From: Trichuris trichiura
Lineage: Eukaryota > Nematoda > Enoplea > Trichinellida > Trichuridae
DNA: 64,000 nt
Assembly (NCBI GenBank): GCA_037903355.1
Contig: JBAJFE010000004.1
Location: 2,170,001-2,234,000, forward strand
Reading direction: 5' to 3'
In this document: piece by piece, positions 30,965-42,816 of the stretch
Numbering within the stretch: the first letter of the stretch is position 1
Layout of the letters: each line of letters opens with the position of its first letter
The notes under the pieces: model-generated
What the model was told of the DNA's origin: nothing
Seen by the model: the letters and a program-made list of their open reading frames with translations, nothing else
The model's database searches: none
Translations under genes and position numbers: made by a program

Positions 30965-33900
30965 ATGGCCATGGCTCTCCGTCCATTTTTCAGCCGAAAA
31001 ATTTTTCAAAGTTCCAAGGTATGTAGCCAACGTTACGATTAATTTATTTTAACCTTTCCACCCTATGTGAACTCGCTATTCTCCATGTTGACCAATTTCT
31101 TTTTTTGTTGTTTATTTAACGCGAGAAATATTCGTCAACAATCCCTGTCATGTGCTGTTTAAGGATATTCGCCCTAAAAACTTTTCTGACCAGCTTAACC
31201 GCGCCTCAATACTTGTTTTGTACTACTGTTTGAATTTCTTACCTCCACTGCTACTGTTGTCGCGGTAATCTTTTTCGTTTTAGCAGCTACTAATAATGAA
31301 TTAGTCAAAAACTGAACTTTGCAAATCACTCATTCTGTTATCCGCGTCAGTGCGTCACCTATCTTCGCCATAATTACGTAAGAAGTAAGCTTACCATTGC
31401 GGTAGACGATATGTTAAGCATGTAATTTTCGAAAGCCGTAATGATAAACAAGTATAGCGATTAGAAAAGGGGGTCATTTTCTTTGCCCGTTTGCAAGTCC
31501 TTAGCTTTCATCTGCTATTCTGCTTGCTGCAACGAATAATAAAAGGCCTAATTTTTGAATACCGCAAATTATAAATTTACATTTTTGATATTTTTATCCA
31601 TTTTCAGCATTTGACTTTCTTCAGCGAAGACAGAATGCTTTATGCTGATTAGTATTTTATATAATATGCAAATTTCTGTAATGTGTCTATGTTTGCTGAG
31701 TCAGGTTTAAGCTAATTCTTATTCTGTAGTCGTTTAGGAAAGTATAGCAGAAAGAGAAACGCAGATTCAGGAAAAAAACGTTTCGCAACCGTGAAACCTA
31801 AATTAGATGTCGGCAGTCCCTGTTTTAATAAGACCTTTGCTTTGCATGCCCTGCGGAAGCGGGAAAGCTATTCATTGAAGCTAGAATGCATTTTCTTATT
31901 GATTTAAATTCACTAATGGATTTTCCATTAGGTTACGACAACATTCGCTTGCAACTTTTGCCAAGTAAAAAATTATTTTCATGCCATTAGGCTACTTAAA
32001 GCAACTTCCATTTGAAATTGCACTATTTCAACAAACTGGTTAAATATTTACAAAAAATAATTTTTGCTTTCTCTAGGTTATTTATTTTTCTGTTCGTCGG
32101 TTGACGCTTACACACACATATATATACTTACATATATACATATATATATGTATACTTACTTAAAGTAAATAACCTAGAGAAAGCAAAAATTATTTTTTGT
32201 AAATATTTAACCAGCTTGTTGAAATATTCGAAGTTCAAATGGAAGTTGCTTTAAGTATGCCCTATATATATATATATATATATATATATGCCCTGCGCAT
32301 TCTTTCTTCTTGAGGTCTATCCGCGATTATGTAAATATTTATCATCCTTACCGACTTGGGCGATTTCAGCAAACATATATATCAAGTCTGTTAGTAGACT
32401 GTTGCCTCTTCAATTTACAATGAATTGCTGAGCTAAAAATTTTCAGTTTTCTCGGGATGCGCCGGGAAAAGCAGAGCTTTTCATGCGTACAAATCATTCC
32501 TGCAAGAGATCGATCAGTTTTTCTACTTAAAAAAACCAAACAAAATCCAAGCGTTTAAAAGATGAAATATCACCTTTTTCTTATTGATAAAGCTAAGGCA
32601 TTTGATTCCATTTCACCTCGTTGAACTAAGCGCTAAGCAAATATATATATTTGCTGCAACCCACTGGTTTGATAATGCTAGCGGGAAGCCCTCATTGACG
32701 TTTAAAAATTGCACCGCCTCACTGCCAGACTATGCATATCTTTGCCATATAAGGAGAAAGAGTAGTCAAAGCAACTAATATTGTAATATTATGGTCCTAC
32801 TAACTAGGAAGAGCTAACATAAGCTTGCAAAGTACTAACATTGCTAATGGGTCGAATATTTCGCTTATTAAATACGTTGGAACTCGCGTGCATAAGAAAA
32901 TACGATTTTATCAGTATTTGATTCCCCTTTTCTAATTCATTGCTTCTTGCAGAATGTAGTTTCCGTCATTTCGTCGAGCTTGCCTTTCTCCGTCAGCACG
33001 GAAAGCACGGTACAGTAGAAATTGTTATTCCTTACTTTATCCCACCTCCGCGGTCATTGTCTCAGGATTTGAAAGAAGTTATGGCCAGCAAGATTGTGGA
33101 ACATTCAAAGAAAGTGGCCTCATTCCGCAAGGAGCACAATAAGTCCGTCATTGGAGAAATTACGATCGATATGGTAGGTCACTTTACGTTAGCTTCCAAA
33201 TTCCCCGACTGTATCCCCGTCAGGAAGCGAGATCGTAAACTATTTTGGTCAACGTAAAAAATAACCTGAATAAATTAAAGCAAACAATGCTTTTCAGCTA
33301 AACAACAAAACTTTACAGTACTGGTTTCAGCTTGAGTTCCGATGTTGTAGCTACGCGCCTGCTTTGGGTAATGCCAGACAGAAACCTCCTTATTAGGGAT
33401 GCTCCAAAGTGTGTAACGTTATCTCAGTTTCGGCATGACCTTTTAAGTGATCTCATCCAAAACGACCCACTTCCTAGTTATTAAAAATTGTTTAAATCAC
33501 GTTATAGCATTGCCTTCGTTCAATGCGCCTAAAGAGTATAAGAAATAATGAATTTACATATTCAGCCTCGCAGTACTTTGTAGAAGCCTTTTTCTTACGT
33601 TTTCTTTCAGGTTTACGGCGGCATGCGTTCCATGAAAGCGTTGCTTTGGGAGACTTCATTGCTGGATCCAGAGTTAGGCATTAAATTTCGCGACAGATCG
33701 ATTCCGGAAGTTCTAAAGCAATTGCCTACTTTGGGTAGCAACGAACCGCCGGCTGAAGGTATCTTCTGGCTGTTATGCACAGGCGATGTGCCAACAGCGA
33801 AACAGGTCAGTTTTCTTACTTGACGAATTACTATGATGTTATATAGCACGCAATGTTAATATGCTAATAATAACGCCTGTAAAATAGAAAATACTGAAGG

Positions 33901-35671
33901 GATTTATAGGTGCAAGCCCTGCGCACACAGTTCAACCGAAGAGCTGTCCTACCAGAGCATGTTGTACAGTTGGTGTTGAGCTTCCCTAAGCGGCTGCACC
34001 CAATGGCACAATTCATATCGGCAATTGCTGCTTTAAGTTCGGAAAGCAAGTTCAGCGCCGCTTATACCGGCGGCATACCAAAGAGTACCTATTGGGAGGC
34101 CAGTTGCCTTTTTTGCCTACCTTATTCAGCAAGCAACGATTTCATTTTCAGTACGTATACGAAGACGCGTTGAATCTAATAGCCAAGCTGACCCCTTTGG
34201 CTGCAATGATATATCGAAATTGTTTCAAGGAGGCTTCCACTGTGTGCCCCATAGATTTAGAAAAAGATTGGGCTGCCAATTTTGCCGCTATGCTCGGCTA
34301 CGAAGACAAATTGTTCATTGAATTGCTGCGTCTTTATCTGATTATTCATTGGTCAGTCGGAACGGCTGAACTTTAAAAAATAAGAAAGTTCATTCATTAT
34401 TATTTACATTTAAGCGATCATGAAGGAGGCAACGTCAGCGCGCACACTTGTCATCTCGTCGGAAGCGCTCTTTCAGATCCTTATCTTGCGTTCTCCGCTT
34501 CGATGGCCGGATTGGCAGGACCGCTGCATGGGCTAGCAAATCAGGTTAGTTTCCTTTAAAGGTATTTAAAATTTAAATCATTTCATTTTATGGAATGCTT
34601 TCCGGTTAGCATGATGAACTTATGTAAGAACGACAAAACTGAAATATGTAAACAAAATCTAACGATGAGACTTGTGCGTGATAATGACCTCACGAAGGCA
34701 ACGTGGGGCGGCTATAAATGGTTAGCAAGATGATCATGCATCCGCGGAAATGATTAGATTATCGGTAACGGTATTTCAGATGTTCAAGCTTGATGGCATG
34801 CCAAATTTGTTGTGCTGCTCTCTCACATGAACTGCATGTATTGTTCGCGCAGGTTTCGCGGAAATACGCCCAGGTACTATTTCGTCTGTTTGCTTTACTC
34901 CTCTTTAGCTTATAAGATGCAAGATAACGTTGCCGCGGTTCACCTTCGAGCCTATTGCGAAATATCCTACTGCATGACTACCTTCAGTGTACTTGTGCCG
35001 CATAATTCGAATGAATAAGAAGTATTCTCAATCTCTGCCAAGAAGCAAACGCAGTTATTACATACTAACGAAAGGCTGATCTTTAGGAAGTGCTACTGTT
35101 TCTGCACCGAATAACGGAAGAGATGGGGAAAAATTATACTAAAGAATCCTTGAAGCAGTGGCTGCAGGAACATCTGAATACTGGCTTGGTAATCTTTAAG
35201 GGAGCGTCATGTTGCTTACGGTAAGTTGCTTACCTGTTTGCAGGTGATTCCCGGATACGGTCACGCGGTGCTGCGCCAGACGGATCCTCGCTTCCTATGT
35301 CAAAAGCAGTTCGCAGAGAGGTTCATCAAGAATGATGCTTTGATCCAACTGGTCTGGGACCTCTACGAGGTTGTTCCGGGAATACTACAAGCGCTGGGCA
35401 AAGTAAAGAACCCGTATCCTAACGTAGACGCTCACAGCGGCGTCTTGTTGCAAGTGAGCCCTCTTCCGCGCGAAGATAAGTTGTAATATTTACTTGCTCC
35501 CTGTTGCAGCATTTTGGCATGAAAGAGATGAACTTCTACACCGTCCTTTTTGGCGTTTCAAGAGCGCTTGGAGTAATGGCGCAATTGATATGGAGCCGAG
35601 CGCTTGGACTTCCATTGGAACGTCCGAAATCAATGACTACTGATAACCTGATGAGCCTAGTAGGAAAATAG
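30965..35671 (+). CDS. CS: citrate synthase, mitochondrial
   Basis: It condenses acetyl-CoA and oxaloacetate to citrate, the first step of the TCA cycle, in the mitochondrial matrix. My exons: 30965-31018, 32953-33009, 33066-33173, 33611-33805, 33910-34098, 34152-34351, 34415-34544, 35087-35188, 35244-35453, 35510-35671. They total 1407 nt, 468 aa, close to the 466 aa of the human enzyme, and all phases agree. The N-terminus ([18 protein letters not shown]) is basic and Ser-rich like a mitochondrial transit peptide. The catalytic residues of the animal enzyme are present with family spacing (46 and 55 residues apart): His306 in GPLHGLANQ, His352 in GYGHAVLR and Asp407 in NVDAHSG. The C-terminus [14 protein letters not shown] is nearly invariant in animals. 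Intron 1 (1.9 kb) contains a long inverted repeat, and the intron at 34099-34151 uses a GC donor. The gene is tail to tail with HGH1. Confidence 0.97.
31991..32258. repeat. long inverted repeat (about 95-bp arms) in citrate synthase intron 1
   Basis: The left arm 31991-32092 and the right arm 32166-32258 are reverse complements over nearly their full length with a few mismatches. The loop contains TA/CA microsatellite. Both arms contain TTTTTTGTAAATATTTAACC or its complement. It looks like a foldback MITE; the pre-mRNA could form a long duplex here. Confidence 0.85.
32264..32289. repeat. (TA)n tract between TATGCCC repeats
   Basis: A TA run is bracketed by TATGCCC on each side, next to the right arm of the intron-1 inverted repeat. 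Confidence 0.85.
34099..34151 (+). other. GC-AG intron in citrate synthase
   Basis: The conserved block [16 protein letters not shown] is continuous only if splicing occurs at GGGAG|GCCAGT and TTTTCAG|TAC. The donor is therefore GC, and the intron is 53 nt. Confidence 0.8.
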
Positions 35672-35898
35672 GCGGTCTATGGTTACGTAGTATCTCTACG
35701 GGACATCGACATTTCTACCTCCTTTACGTTTCACTTTATTCAGAGACTCATTTTACCGTTTTATCATCGATCTGCGGAATGTTTTACCCTACCTTGGCAT
35801 AATACCGATATATCTTCAGAAGTTTAGGTGGTACTTTATACTTCCTTCCTCCAGTTTTTATGACAGTAGTCAATCACTGACCCTTGCTGGCATTTTGA

Positions 35899-35904
35899 AA
35901 TAAA
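35899..35904 (+). terminator. AATAAA polyadenylation signal, citrate synthase
   Basis: A canonical hexamer lies 228 nt after the stop codon and is the first one downstream. Confidence 0.55.
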
Positions 35905-37344
35905 CAGCGTCTTCACTAAATCACTGGAATTGCTCAAATTGCTTCGCGCAAGCTTTTAACCTTAGCGCGTCTATTACATGTGGCACAAAGAAAGGCAGCC
36001 CAACTTGTTGACTGCGTTTCTCCGTATTTAGTTAACTTCTGTCCTCCTTTTGATGGGATTCGGCTTAGATAAAGTTGGGTCGCTCTTATATAGCAGAAGA
36101 ACAGATAATACATTAGTCTATGGACTTAAAAGACCTTTGCCCGGTTTTACAAGGGATATGAATGCAAGAAGTATATAGAAAAGTTCTGTACTAGGGTATG
36201 AGGCTCGTGGCTTAAGCGATTAAGGCATCTGCAATTGTATGGCGCTGCCTTACGTTGTCCGCGGCCTAAAACGATGTATGACGAATCATGTGGCACCTTA
36301 AGAAAAATTAAGTGGATATCTTCGATTTAGCAAAAATATGCCGCAAGTAAATGTGGACAACGAGCTTAAGTTAGTAAAGGTGCAATCAGCTGCACGAAAT
36401 ATCTTTCTTTGTGAGATGCGGAACTATAAAAATCAAAATGAAGACCGCGTTGCAAAACAAGCCGAAGAACACTGAGCCTAAAGTACCTAAGCGATCATTT
36501 GCGATCTCTGTTATTTTTATTTTTTTACATTTTGACGTTTCTTGCTGAAGGAAAACATGAAAAATTTTAAAACAGCGGAAACAAGGCACTTGAGTCTCAT
36601 TTAAGTCCACGCCGGCATGTACAGTACCCTAAGTGAATGCAGGTGAAAAAGGGGAAAATACAAAGTCCTGCTGATTACGATAAGCGGACGCCTACTAAGC
36701 TTAAGCTGAAAATAAACTTATGTTTAGCCAATAAGAGGCAATACTCAAAAAGTCAGTTTCACTTTCCGAATGTAGCACATTAGGAAAAAAGAAAACAATT
36801 TTGTAGCTAATCATGTTGAACAGAACAGTTTGGGTTTAGTTTTACGCGGAGCGCACTCGTAGTGACCGGCAGAAGACTGTAAGCAAAAGGAATTTAAATT
36901 TTCCCGTTGCTTTACCTGCATTCCAGCAACCGTACTGTATCTACTGGGCGCATTTCCGCAGAACCCAAAAATTTTGCCGCAGGAACAGTCGTCGATTGTC
37001 GATAAAATTTAGAACTTTTTAGAAATTAACCATAGCAAAGATTTCGTTATGTTAAAATAGTACTACGCTTGGAAAAAAAATTTTGCTTTTCGCTTTTATA
37101 ATTTTGCCAACGAATAAATGTACTTATCCAAACACAGTTTTGCTTAGATAACGCTAAGGAGTACTGTAACTAATTTACCAGAATTTCAAATGTTTAATGA
37201 AAAACTGAACAACTTTCCCGTTGCTTGATATGTAAAAACTAAGAATACTCGAAAAGGAAAATTTTTTTACATGCCGGAAACGGAATAACATCAATTCCTA
37301 CTTTTGTATTTATGTAAAGAATGAAAAAAAATTGAGCAGTGAAC
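35905..37344. other. intergenic between convergent CS and HGH1
   Basis: It contains no coding exon. A tRNA-derived SINE candidate lies at about 36.2 kb and the HGH1 polyadenylation signal lies at its right border. Confidence 0.6.
36201..36300 (+). mobile_element. tRNA-like SINE head (candidate)
   Basis: TGGCTTAAGCGATTAAGGC at about 36209 matches the A-box/D-arm of class II (Leu/Ser-type) tRNAs, and GACGAATCATG at 36280 is a plausible degenerate B-box about 55 nt later. The flanks do not form a clean acceptor stem, so it is more likely a tRNA-derived SINE or tRNA relic than a working tRNA gene. Confidence 0.4.
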
Positions 37345-37350
37345 TTTATT
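37345..37350 (-). terminator. AATAAA polyadenylation signal, HGH1
   Basis: A minus-strand AATAAA lies 134 nt beyond the HGH1 stop codon. Confidence 0.5.
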
Positions 37351-37484
37351 ACTAGTTAACAGTGTTCACGCGTTTTTGTAAACCCTTTTCGGCCAACAAT
37401 GGAATTAAAGCTGTGGAGTAAAGCTTCATAATTTTTTTATACAAAAAAATCTTACTTAGCGATAACGGTTGCTGCTTCAACTTT

Positions 37485-38625
37485 TCAAGAATCTTGTTCA
37501 CTTACGCAACTGGTCAAGATGTCACAGCTGATCTCTTCTTCCGTTTGAATCAGAAGACCAACTGTACGCTCGCACAAATCGCGAGCATCCTTATTCGTCT
37601 CCCATTTGTGATATTCTCGCAAAATATAATAAACACCCATTGAACGGAGCATTGTTCTTCCAGCGGAGCTGTTGCACAGCTGAAAGCCAAAAAGCTGTTT
37701 GAAAAGTCGCCCCAGCAAATAAGGCATCCGTGCTTTCCTACTTGATATAAACCTTCCAAAGCGACTAGGCGAAATTCGCAATCACTTTCTCGCTCTTTGA
37801 CCACCGTTAAGTAAATCTGCCATTCGGGACATATTTGGTCACGTTCAGATGACGTGAAGTCGCCGTCGCCAATGAATGGATGAACGAGCTCGGTTACAAA
37901 TGCATCCTTAATGGGTACAATTCTTTGGTGCAGAACTACAATAGGACAAACGTTTGTTTCAACCATCGAATACATTTCGAGCACATACGAGGATCCATGC
38001 AGCAATTGTGCATTATTCTGAGGACGCTTGTTTTTTGCCACATTAAACCGTACTTAATGCACGGGATAAAATTCAAAATTGAATAGCCATTTTCGCCATT
38101 GTTTGGAAGCAACGCCCGCCGAACCACGTGCAACTGTGTCAAGTTGACAAGGATGCAAGCAAAAGTATCCACAAAGTTCGACCTACTGTCCAAGAGAGGT
38201 TTGGCCAGAACACAAATAAGGTCGGGAATGTCCAAAATATGACGAGACATCTTTTCGCACCATTCCTGCTTGCGAGAGAGATTTGCCGCCAAGCTGCCGT
38301 ACAAAGGTCGTATCGGATCTTCGCAGCTACGGACTTTTTGAAACAGTTCAACGACAAAACGCTCGTTGTTGGCCAGGCGCTCAGCGATTGCGTCTTTGGT
38401 CGATACGCCGTTGACAAATAAAGTCAAAATAATGCTGCGCAATCTATGGCTTTGAAGTGTTAAAAATAAATCGACGATAAGGTCAAAGGCGTGAAAATCG
38501 CCAAGAGTCAAAGGCACAATCGAATCGCCGAACGTTCGCTGTATGTCGCTGCAAGCGTCTTCCAATTTGGCAGCATCCTCGATAATTTTTAGCGAATTCA
38601 ACAATTCGGCAACCGGATCGTTCAT
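37485..38625 (-). CDS. HGH1: HGH1 homolog (armadillo-type chaperone)
   Basis: HGH1 (FAM203/BRP16) is a conserved cytosolic ARM-like protein reported to assist folding of translation elongation factor 2 (family knowledge). Exons on the minus strand are 38625-37989, 37935-37742 and 37679-37485, totalling 1026 nt, 341 aa, with introns of 53 and 62 nt and consistent phases. Family blocks are visible: LRIMHNCCMDP (DUF383 end), then DFTSSERDQICPEWQIYL (the FSEEE...LP..LQYL block), then SMGVYYILREYHKWE with DLCERTVGLLI (DUF384). A second consensus donor, TGC|GTAAGT, occurs 17 nt before the stop, so an alternative 3' end is possible. The human protein (390 aa) has a longer C-terminal tail. An AG at the end of GAAAATCAG lies just before the ATG. 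The gene is divergent from TACO1. Confidence 0.93.
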
Positions 38626-38759
38626 GGTCGCAAAGGCTGATTTTCAAACGCGTACCAAACGAGGTTCCGAATTTAGCAGGAAGATAAAAAGTAACACGCA
38701 GGTACTATGACCTACAGTAGGAAAGCAAAATTCGTCCGAACGTTGCTTGATAAGCTCCG
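38626..38759. promoter_or_regulatory. bidirectional promoter region HGH1/TACO1
   Basis: Only 134 bp separate the two divergent start codons, so both 5' UTRs and core promoters must overlap here unless alternative upstream exons exist. No TATA box is evident. Confidence 0.55.
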
Positions 38760-39846
38760 ATGAAGTTTTGCAGCGATTTTTGTCGCGTTTTATTTCGCTT
38801 GCACTGTTGTAAAAATGCCAGCGTGCTAGCATTGCCTCGGATTACGCAGGTCATAGTGACTCGCCAGAAAGGACACAGTAAATGGCAAAATATTAGGCAC
38901 ACGAAAGAAGCGAATGACCTACAGAGACAGCGAATATTTACCAAATTGGCGTATAAGATCGGAGTGGCAATTCGAGGTAGAGAAATTTTTCTTTTGCTTC
39001 GCTTGTTCCATTCGAACTTTTGTTAGCCAATTCAATGCAGACCGATCCCCGGTTGAACAGAGACTTGGAACGACTGCTGCAAGAATGCAGCGATAATAAT
39101 ATGCCCAAGTTAACGATTCAGAAAGCCATCGACCGGGCAGTTGTAAATAAGTGATTCTTTTTTGCCTTGATCTTGCGAGGATATTTTTCCAGAACAAACC
39201 AATGCGTACCGTATACTTTGACGTCAAGGGACCAGGCGGCTCTCTATTCATAGTGGAAGCCATGACGGAAAGTGAAGTGCAAACAAAAAATCAGCTAAAA
39301 AAGCACTTTAACAAGATTGGCGGGTATGATGCTTTTTCGAAGCAATTTACGAATGGCATCTCGTGGTTGCAGGTTCACTTTTGCCGATCAAGGCATTAGA
39401 ATGTTCTTTCAAGAAAAAGGCATCGTTTCCGTTGTCCAAAGCCCGGTGAACACGGAGCGCGGTTCCAAGAAAACAGCGAATCCTAATCCGCTATATTCGC
39501 TTAGCCTTGAAGAAGCTGTCAATGTGGCAATCGACGTTGGTGCTGAAGAAGTTGAAGAATCGGTGGAGGAGGACGACCAGCAAATCGTCAAAGTAATACC
39601 GCGCTTCAGATTCGTAGTATTTACTGATGCATGTAATAATTTTAGTTCCTGTGCGACCCTATGGAAATTCAGCGTGTATGTAAAGAGTTGGCCAATCGGG
39701 GATATGTTATAAAGTCCAGCGAAAACGAATACTTGTGTGTAAATACCATCAAATTGGATGATAAGTACAAGCAGCAAGTTGATTTATTTTTCGAGGCCGT
39801 ACATTCGATGGAAAGTATAAATCGCGTGTTCGATAACACTGAATGA
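38760..39846 (+). CDS. TACO1: TACO1, mitochondrial YebC-family translational activator
   Basis: TACO1 activates translation of mitochondrially encoded COX1 in mammals; bacterial relatives (YebC) act in translation or transcription control. My exons: 38760-38976, 39027-39142, 39193-39323, 39373-39592, 39646-39846 (885 nt, 294 aa, phases consistent, introns 49-53 nt). The N-terminus (MKFCSDFCRVLFRLHCCKN) is basic and suits mitochondrial import. The YebC signature follows: GHSKWQNIRHTKEANDLQR, then IFTKLAYKI, DRDLERLL-type and NNMPKLTIQKAI helices, the GPGGSLFIVEAMT core, a FFQEKGIV block and an acidic EAVNVAIDVGAEEVEE segment. The C-terminus is SINRVFDNTE, matching the human HVYDNIE ending. Exon 2 is joined at 39027 because only that acceptor keeps phase; the linker there is less conserved. 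Confidence 0.93.
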
Positions 39847-40955
39847 CGTTAATTGAAAATATATCATCTAATGCAAAGACTGTATGCTGAAAATGCTTTT
39901 CAACTGCTTGAATGTTCGCTTGACCAATTGGCTAAAGCAGCAAACAAAGAGTGAGTGTTATCGTAGACATTTTCTGAAAATATATTCTTAGTTTACTTCA
40001 ACTTAAAAGTCTTTAAATACTTGGTATTAAATATACAGTGCGAGCACTAATAATCATGTGATAATTTTTAATTTGATTCTCTTAATAACTGCCTTTCCAA
40101 AAAGTTGGTGTTGGACGTGTTTATCAAGTTAATTCCTTTTCAATATCTATTCTTATGCAGAGTTACTTTTTGCTTGTAAATTTCGATCAGCGGATAGAGC
40201 TTTTTGGTTGGTTTCATTTTAATTTTCTTTCAATCGTGATATTCTTCAAAGCGCAAAAGCTACCTGTCATCTTCAGAGTACCTGCATTTCATTATTGACT
40301 GACCGTAATCTTCAGCAAAAAAAGAAATTGTTTATCGGTTGATTAATGTCGAAAATTCATGGTGTGATTTATCGTAGGCCCTTTTTTGCGGAGATGTTAG
40401 TCTATCTAAGCTGCTATTTACTTTATCGTAGAATATTTACTGGCGTGCAGTAGTTTGATAGTTAGGTTTTGTTTTTTCCATTAGTATTTGCCTATTCCTT
40501 TAAGTCAAAGTTGATCTGTATTGAATAAGACCAAATTGTGGATACCGGAGCTTACGGGCGAAGGGCTCCCCCGAAAGCTTCGGTAACCACGATTTGTTCC
40601 TTAATATAACGGGACATTTCCGTGACAATAAAAAATGTACTCTACGTGAATATTAATTATTGGCGCAATTCTTGGCAGACTATCAATTCATTCAGGTATA
40701 ATTTGGCTATGAAAAGTGGCATTGAGCTGACAAAATGGAGTGCATATTCCAATAGTGATTTGCAAGTTGTGTCATTCTGCTTTTGTACTCTGTCATAGTG
40801 CGCGTGATAGCTCTAGAACTAATTGCGTTTGGCTGTCCCAGTGTTGCACCGTAAAGAATGCTAAATAAAAAGTTAGATAAGTATACATTTTTTTCAAGCG
40901 ATAAGATGAAATAGGTTTTTCTGTTTTTTCATCCGTTGTTTAATTTCACATCATA
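39847..40955. other. intergenic with one strong hairpin
   Basis: No coding exon is visible. The hairpin at 40538-40590 is listed separately. Confidence 0.6.
40538..40590. repeat. 53-nt near-perfect hairpin, related to CCCGAAAGCT motif
   Basis: GTGGATACCGGAGCTT pairs with AAGCTTCGGTAACCAC, with an inner GGG/CCC stem. The segment CCCGAAAGCTTCGG followed by GATTTGTTCC parallels CCCGAAAGCTCCG...ATTTGTTC at 22951, suggesting the same repeat family. Confidence 0.6.
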
Positions 40956-41047
40956 GTGAAGTCTCTGCCGCTAATGGACGAACAAATGATCCCCGTTATA
41001 AATGCGTCCTTAACGGATGCTGTTATTTGATGCGCGCCTACAGTAGG
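40956..41047 (-). pseudogene. relic of HGH1 exon 2 and its splice acceptor
   Basis: A 92-nt block aligns without gaps to 37854-37945 (HGH1 exon 2 and the end of intron 1) with 64 of 92 bases identical by my count. It keeps the intron end CTACTGTAG and an open frame reading VKDAFITG where HGH1 has IKDAFVTE. Similarity then stops and a stop codon follows within a few codons. Exons 1 and 3 have no counterpart nearby. It lies 3.1 kb away on the same strand, so it is probably an old partial tandem duplication. Confidence 0.6.
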
Positions 41048-41456
41048 GAGATCTTTTGTTCTGTCGAACACTTTGAAAACTTGCATCGTTGTACGTACGG
41101 TAGCTTGCAACTTAAGCAGTTTTAAAAACGCATACGATTGTTTACACTAAAAATATGGATTTCTCAATGGTATCTTACAATTCCATAATTTTTTATGATC
41201 TGATTCCTGCTCTGATGTTTATTTTACGATAACGCAAAACTGCGGCGTCAAGTAGTTACTGTACTAATAGTTTATTGTAAATATGGGCGCTTTGTTTCAC
41301 AACTTGAAAAGGAGGTTGCATTCTTTGTGTTCTGTAGATGGAGTTACACGCCTTGCATGCGCGTATAATGTGCAGAGGTCTGTGTTAAGAATATGAATCA
41401 TAAATCCTTTTACTAGCACGGGTGGAAAACTCAAAAAGGCAAAGTATACAAAGGGG

Positions 41457-41563
<107 letters not shown>

Positions 41564-42726
41564 GTGGAAGCATAATTGGCTGTTTTGTTGCCATCCGTTG
41601 ACTGCGTATCTCATGTCGTCCGGTTAATGCTCTTGTCTTTCAGACGAACAGAATTACTGAATGTCGCTAGCAGTCAGTGAATAGCTGAGAAAGGCAAAAC
41701 AGCTAAGGCTTCTTCTATTCTCAGTGAACACTAATCAGTTCTGACATTTTTTTAATTTAAACGCATTCACGTATCAGTGTACCAGCTGCAATAATGTAAC
41801 TTGAGACTCGTTTCGGAGTTTTTATTTTATTATGCTACTTTTAGGTTTTGTCGCGACCACTTCAAAACAGACAACTTTACTTAGGCTGCATTGATTTTCT
41901 GGTAGATGCTTCTAAATGAGCATTTCTGCTTCCGCATTATTAATAACTTCGAAACGCCGCCTATTCAAAAATCTATAACGGAGCTATGCTCAGAAAATTG
42001 ATTTTTTTTTCGGTATTGTAGAAATGTTTAATTCAAACATACTACCATTCATTGGGGCAACTGGGATTTAAGAAATTTTATGAAAAAAATGTTAAAGCCT
42101 ATTTTTATTAACATTATCGTTAGGGGGAAGGCAACGTTTCTTATTACTGAGGGTAGCTTCCGCAACTTTCGTCTTTGCAACGCTTATCTAAAAATTCACC
42201 AGGTTGTCTATTTTTTTCCTTCTTTAATTTTTGGAACGTAAATTTCTCTTGAAGAAGAATTTAGTATATGATTCGTTGATCTTAAATTCCCAGCTTTGTC
42301 AGCCATTTTATAGCTGATTTAAAGCCGGTTAGTATTGAACTCCTTTTTGCAAAGTTTTCTTTTATAATTTTCTTTTCTGTCTCTGACGCTGATGACTTAT
42401 TTAACGCTTCAGCAGCCAGAGAAGACTAGAATATTCTGACTTTAGAGACTTGGCATTATACTAAAAGTTTATTTAAGATTTTTTTGTTTAAACTGGCACA
42501 ACAGGTGGCCTTAGTTGGATATTGAATATATCGTCAGTATTTTAAGCTAATTGAAAGATTTTTCAGCATATCTTAATTTTAAAAAACCTTTTAGCTTTCC
42601 AGTAAGTTCCTTTTGGCAGAAACAGCCCAGAGTACGCGAATGATAATTTTGTTTGACAGGTACGATGGATTGTACGGCACATTCCTTTGCACTTGAACGC
42701 AAGCGGAAGGCTGCCTATTTATTATT

Positions 42727-42815
<89 letters not shown>
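42727..42815. repeat. (TAA)n microsatellite, about 30 units
   Basis: About 89 bp of perfect repeat abuts the left arm of the foldback element at 42817. Confidence 0.95.
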
Positions 42816-42816
<1 letters not shown>

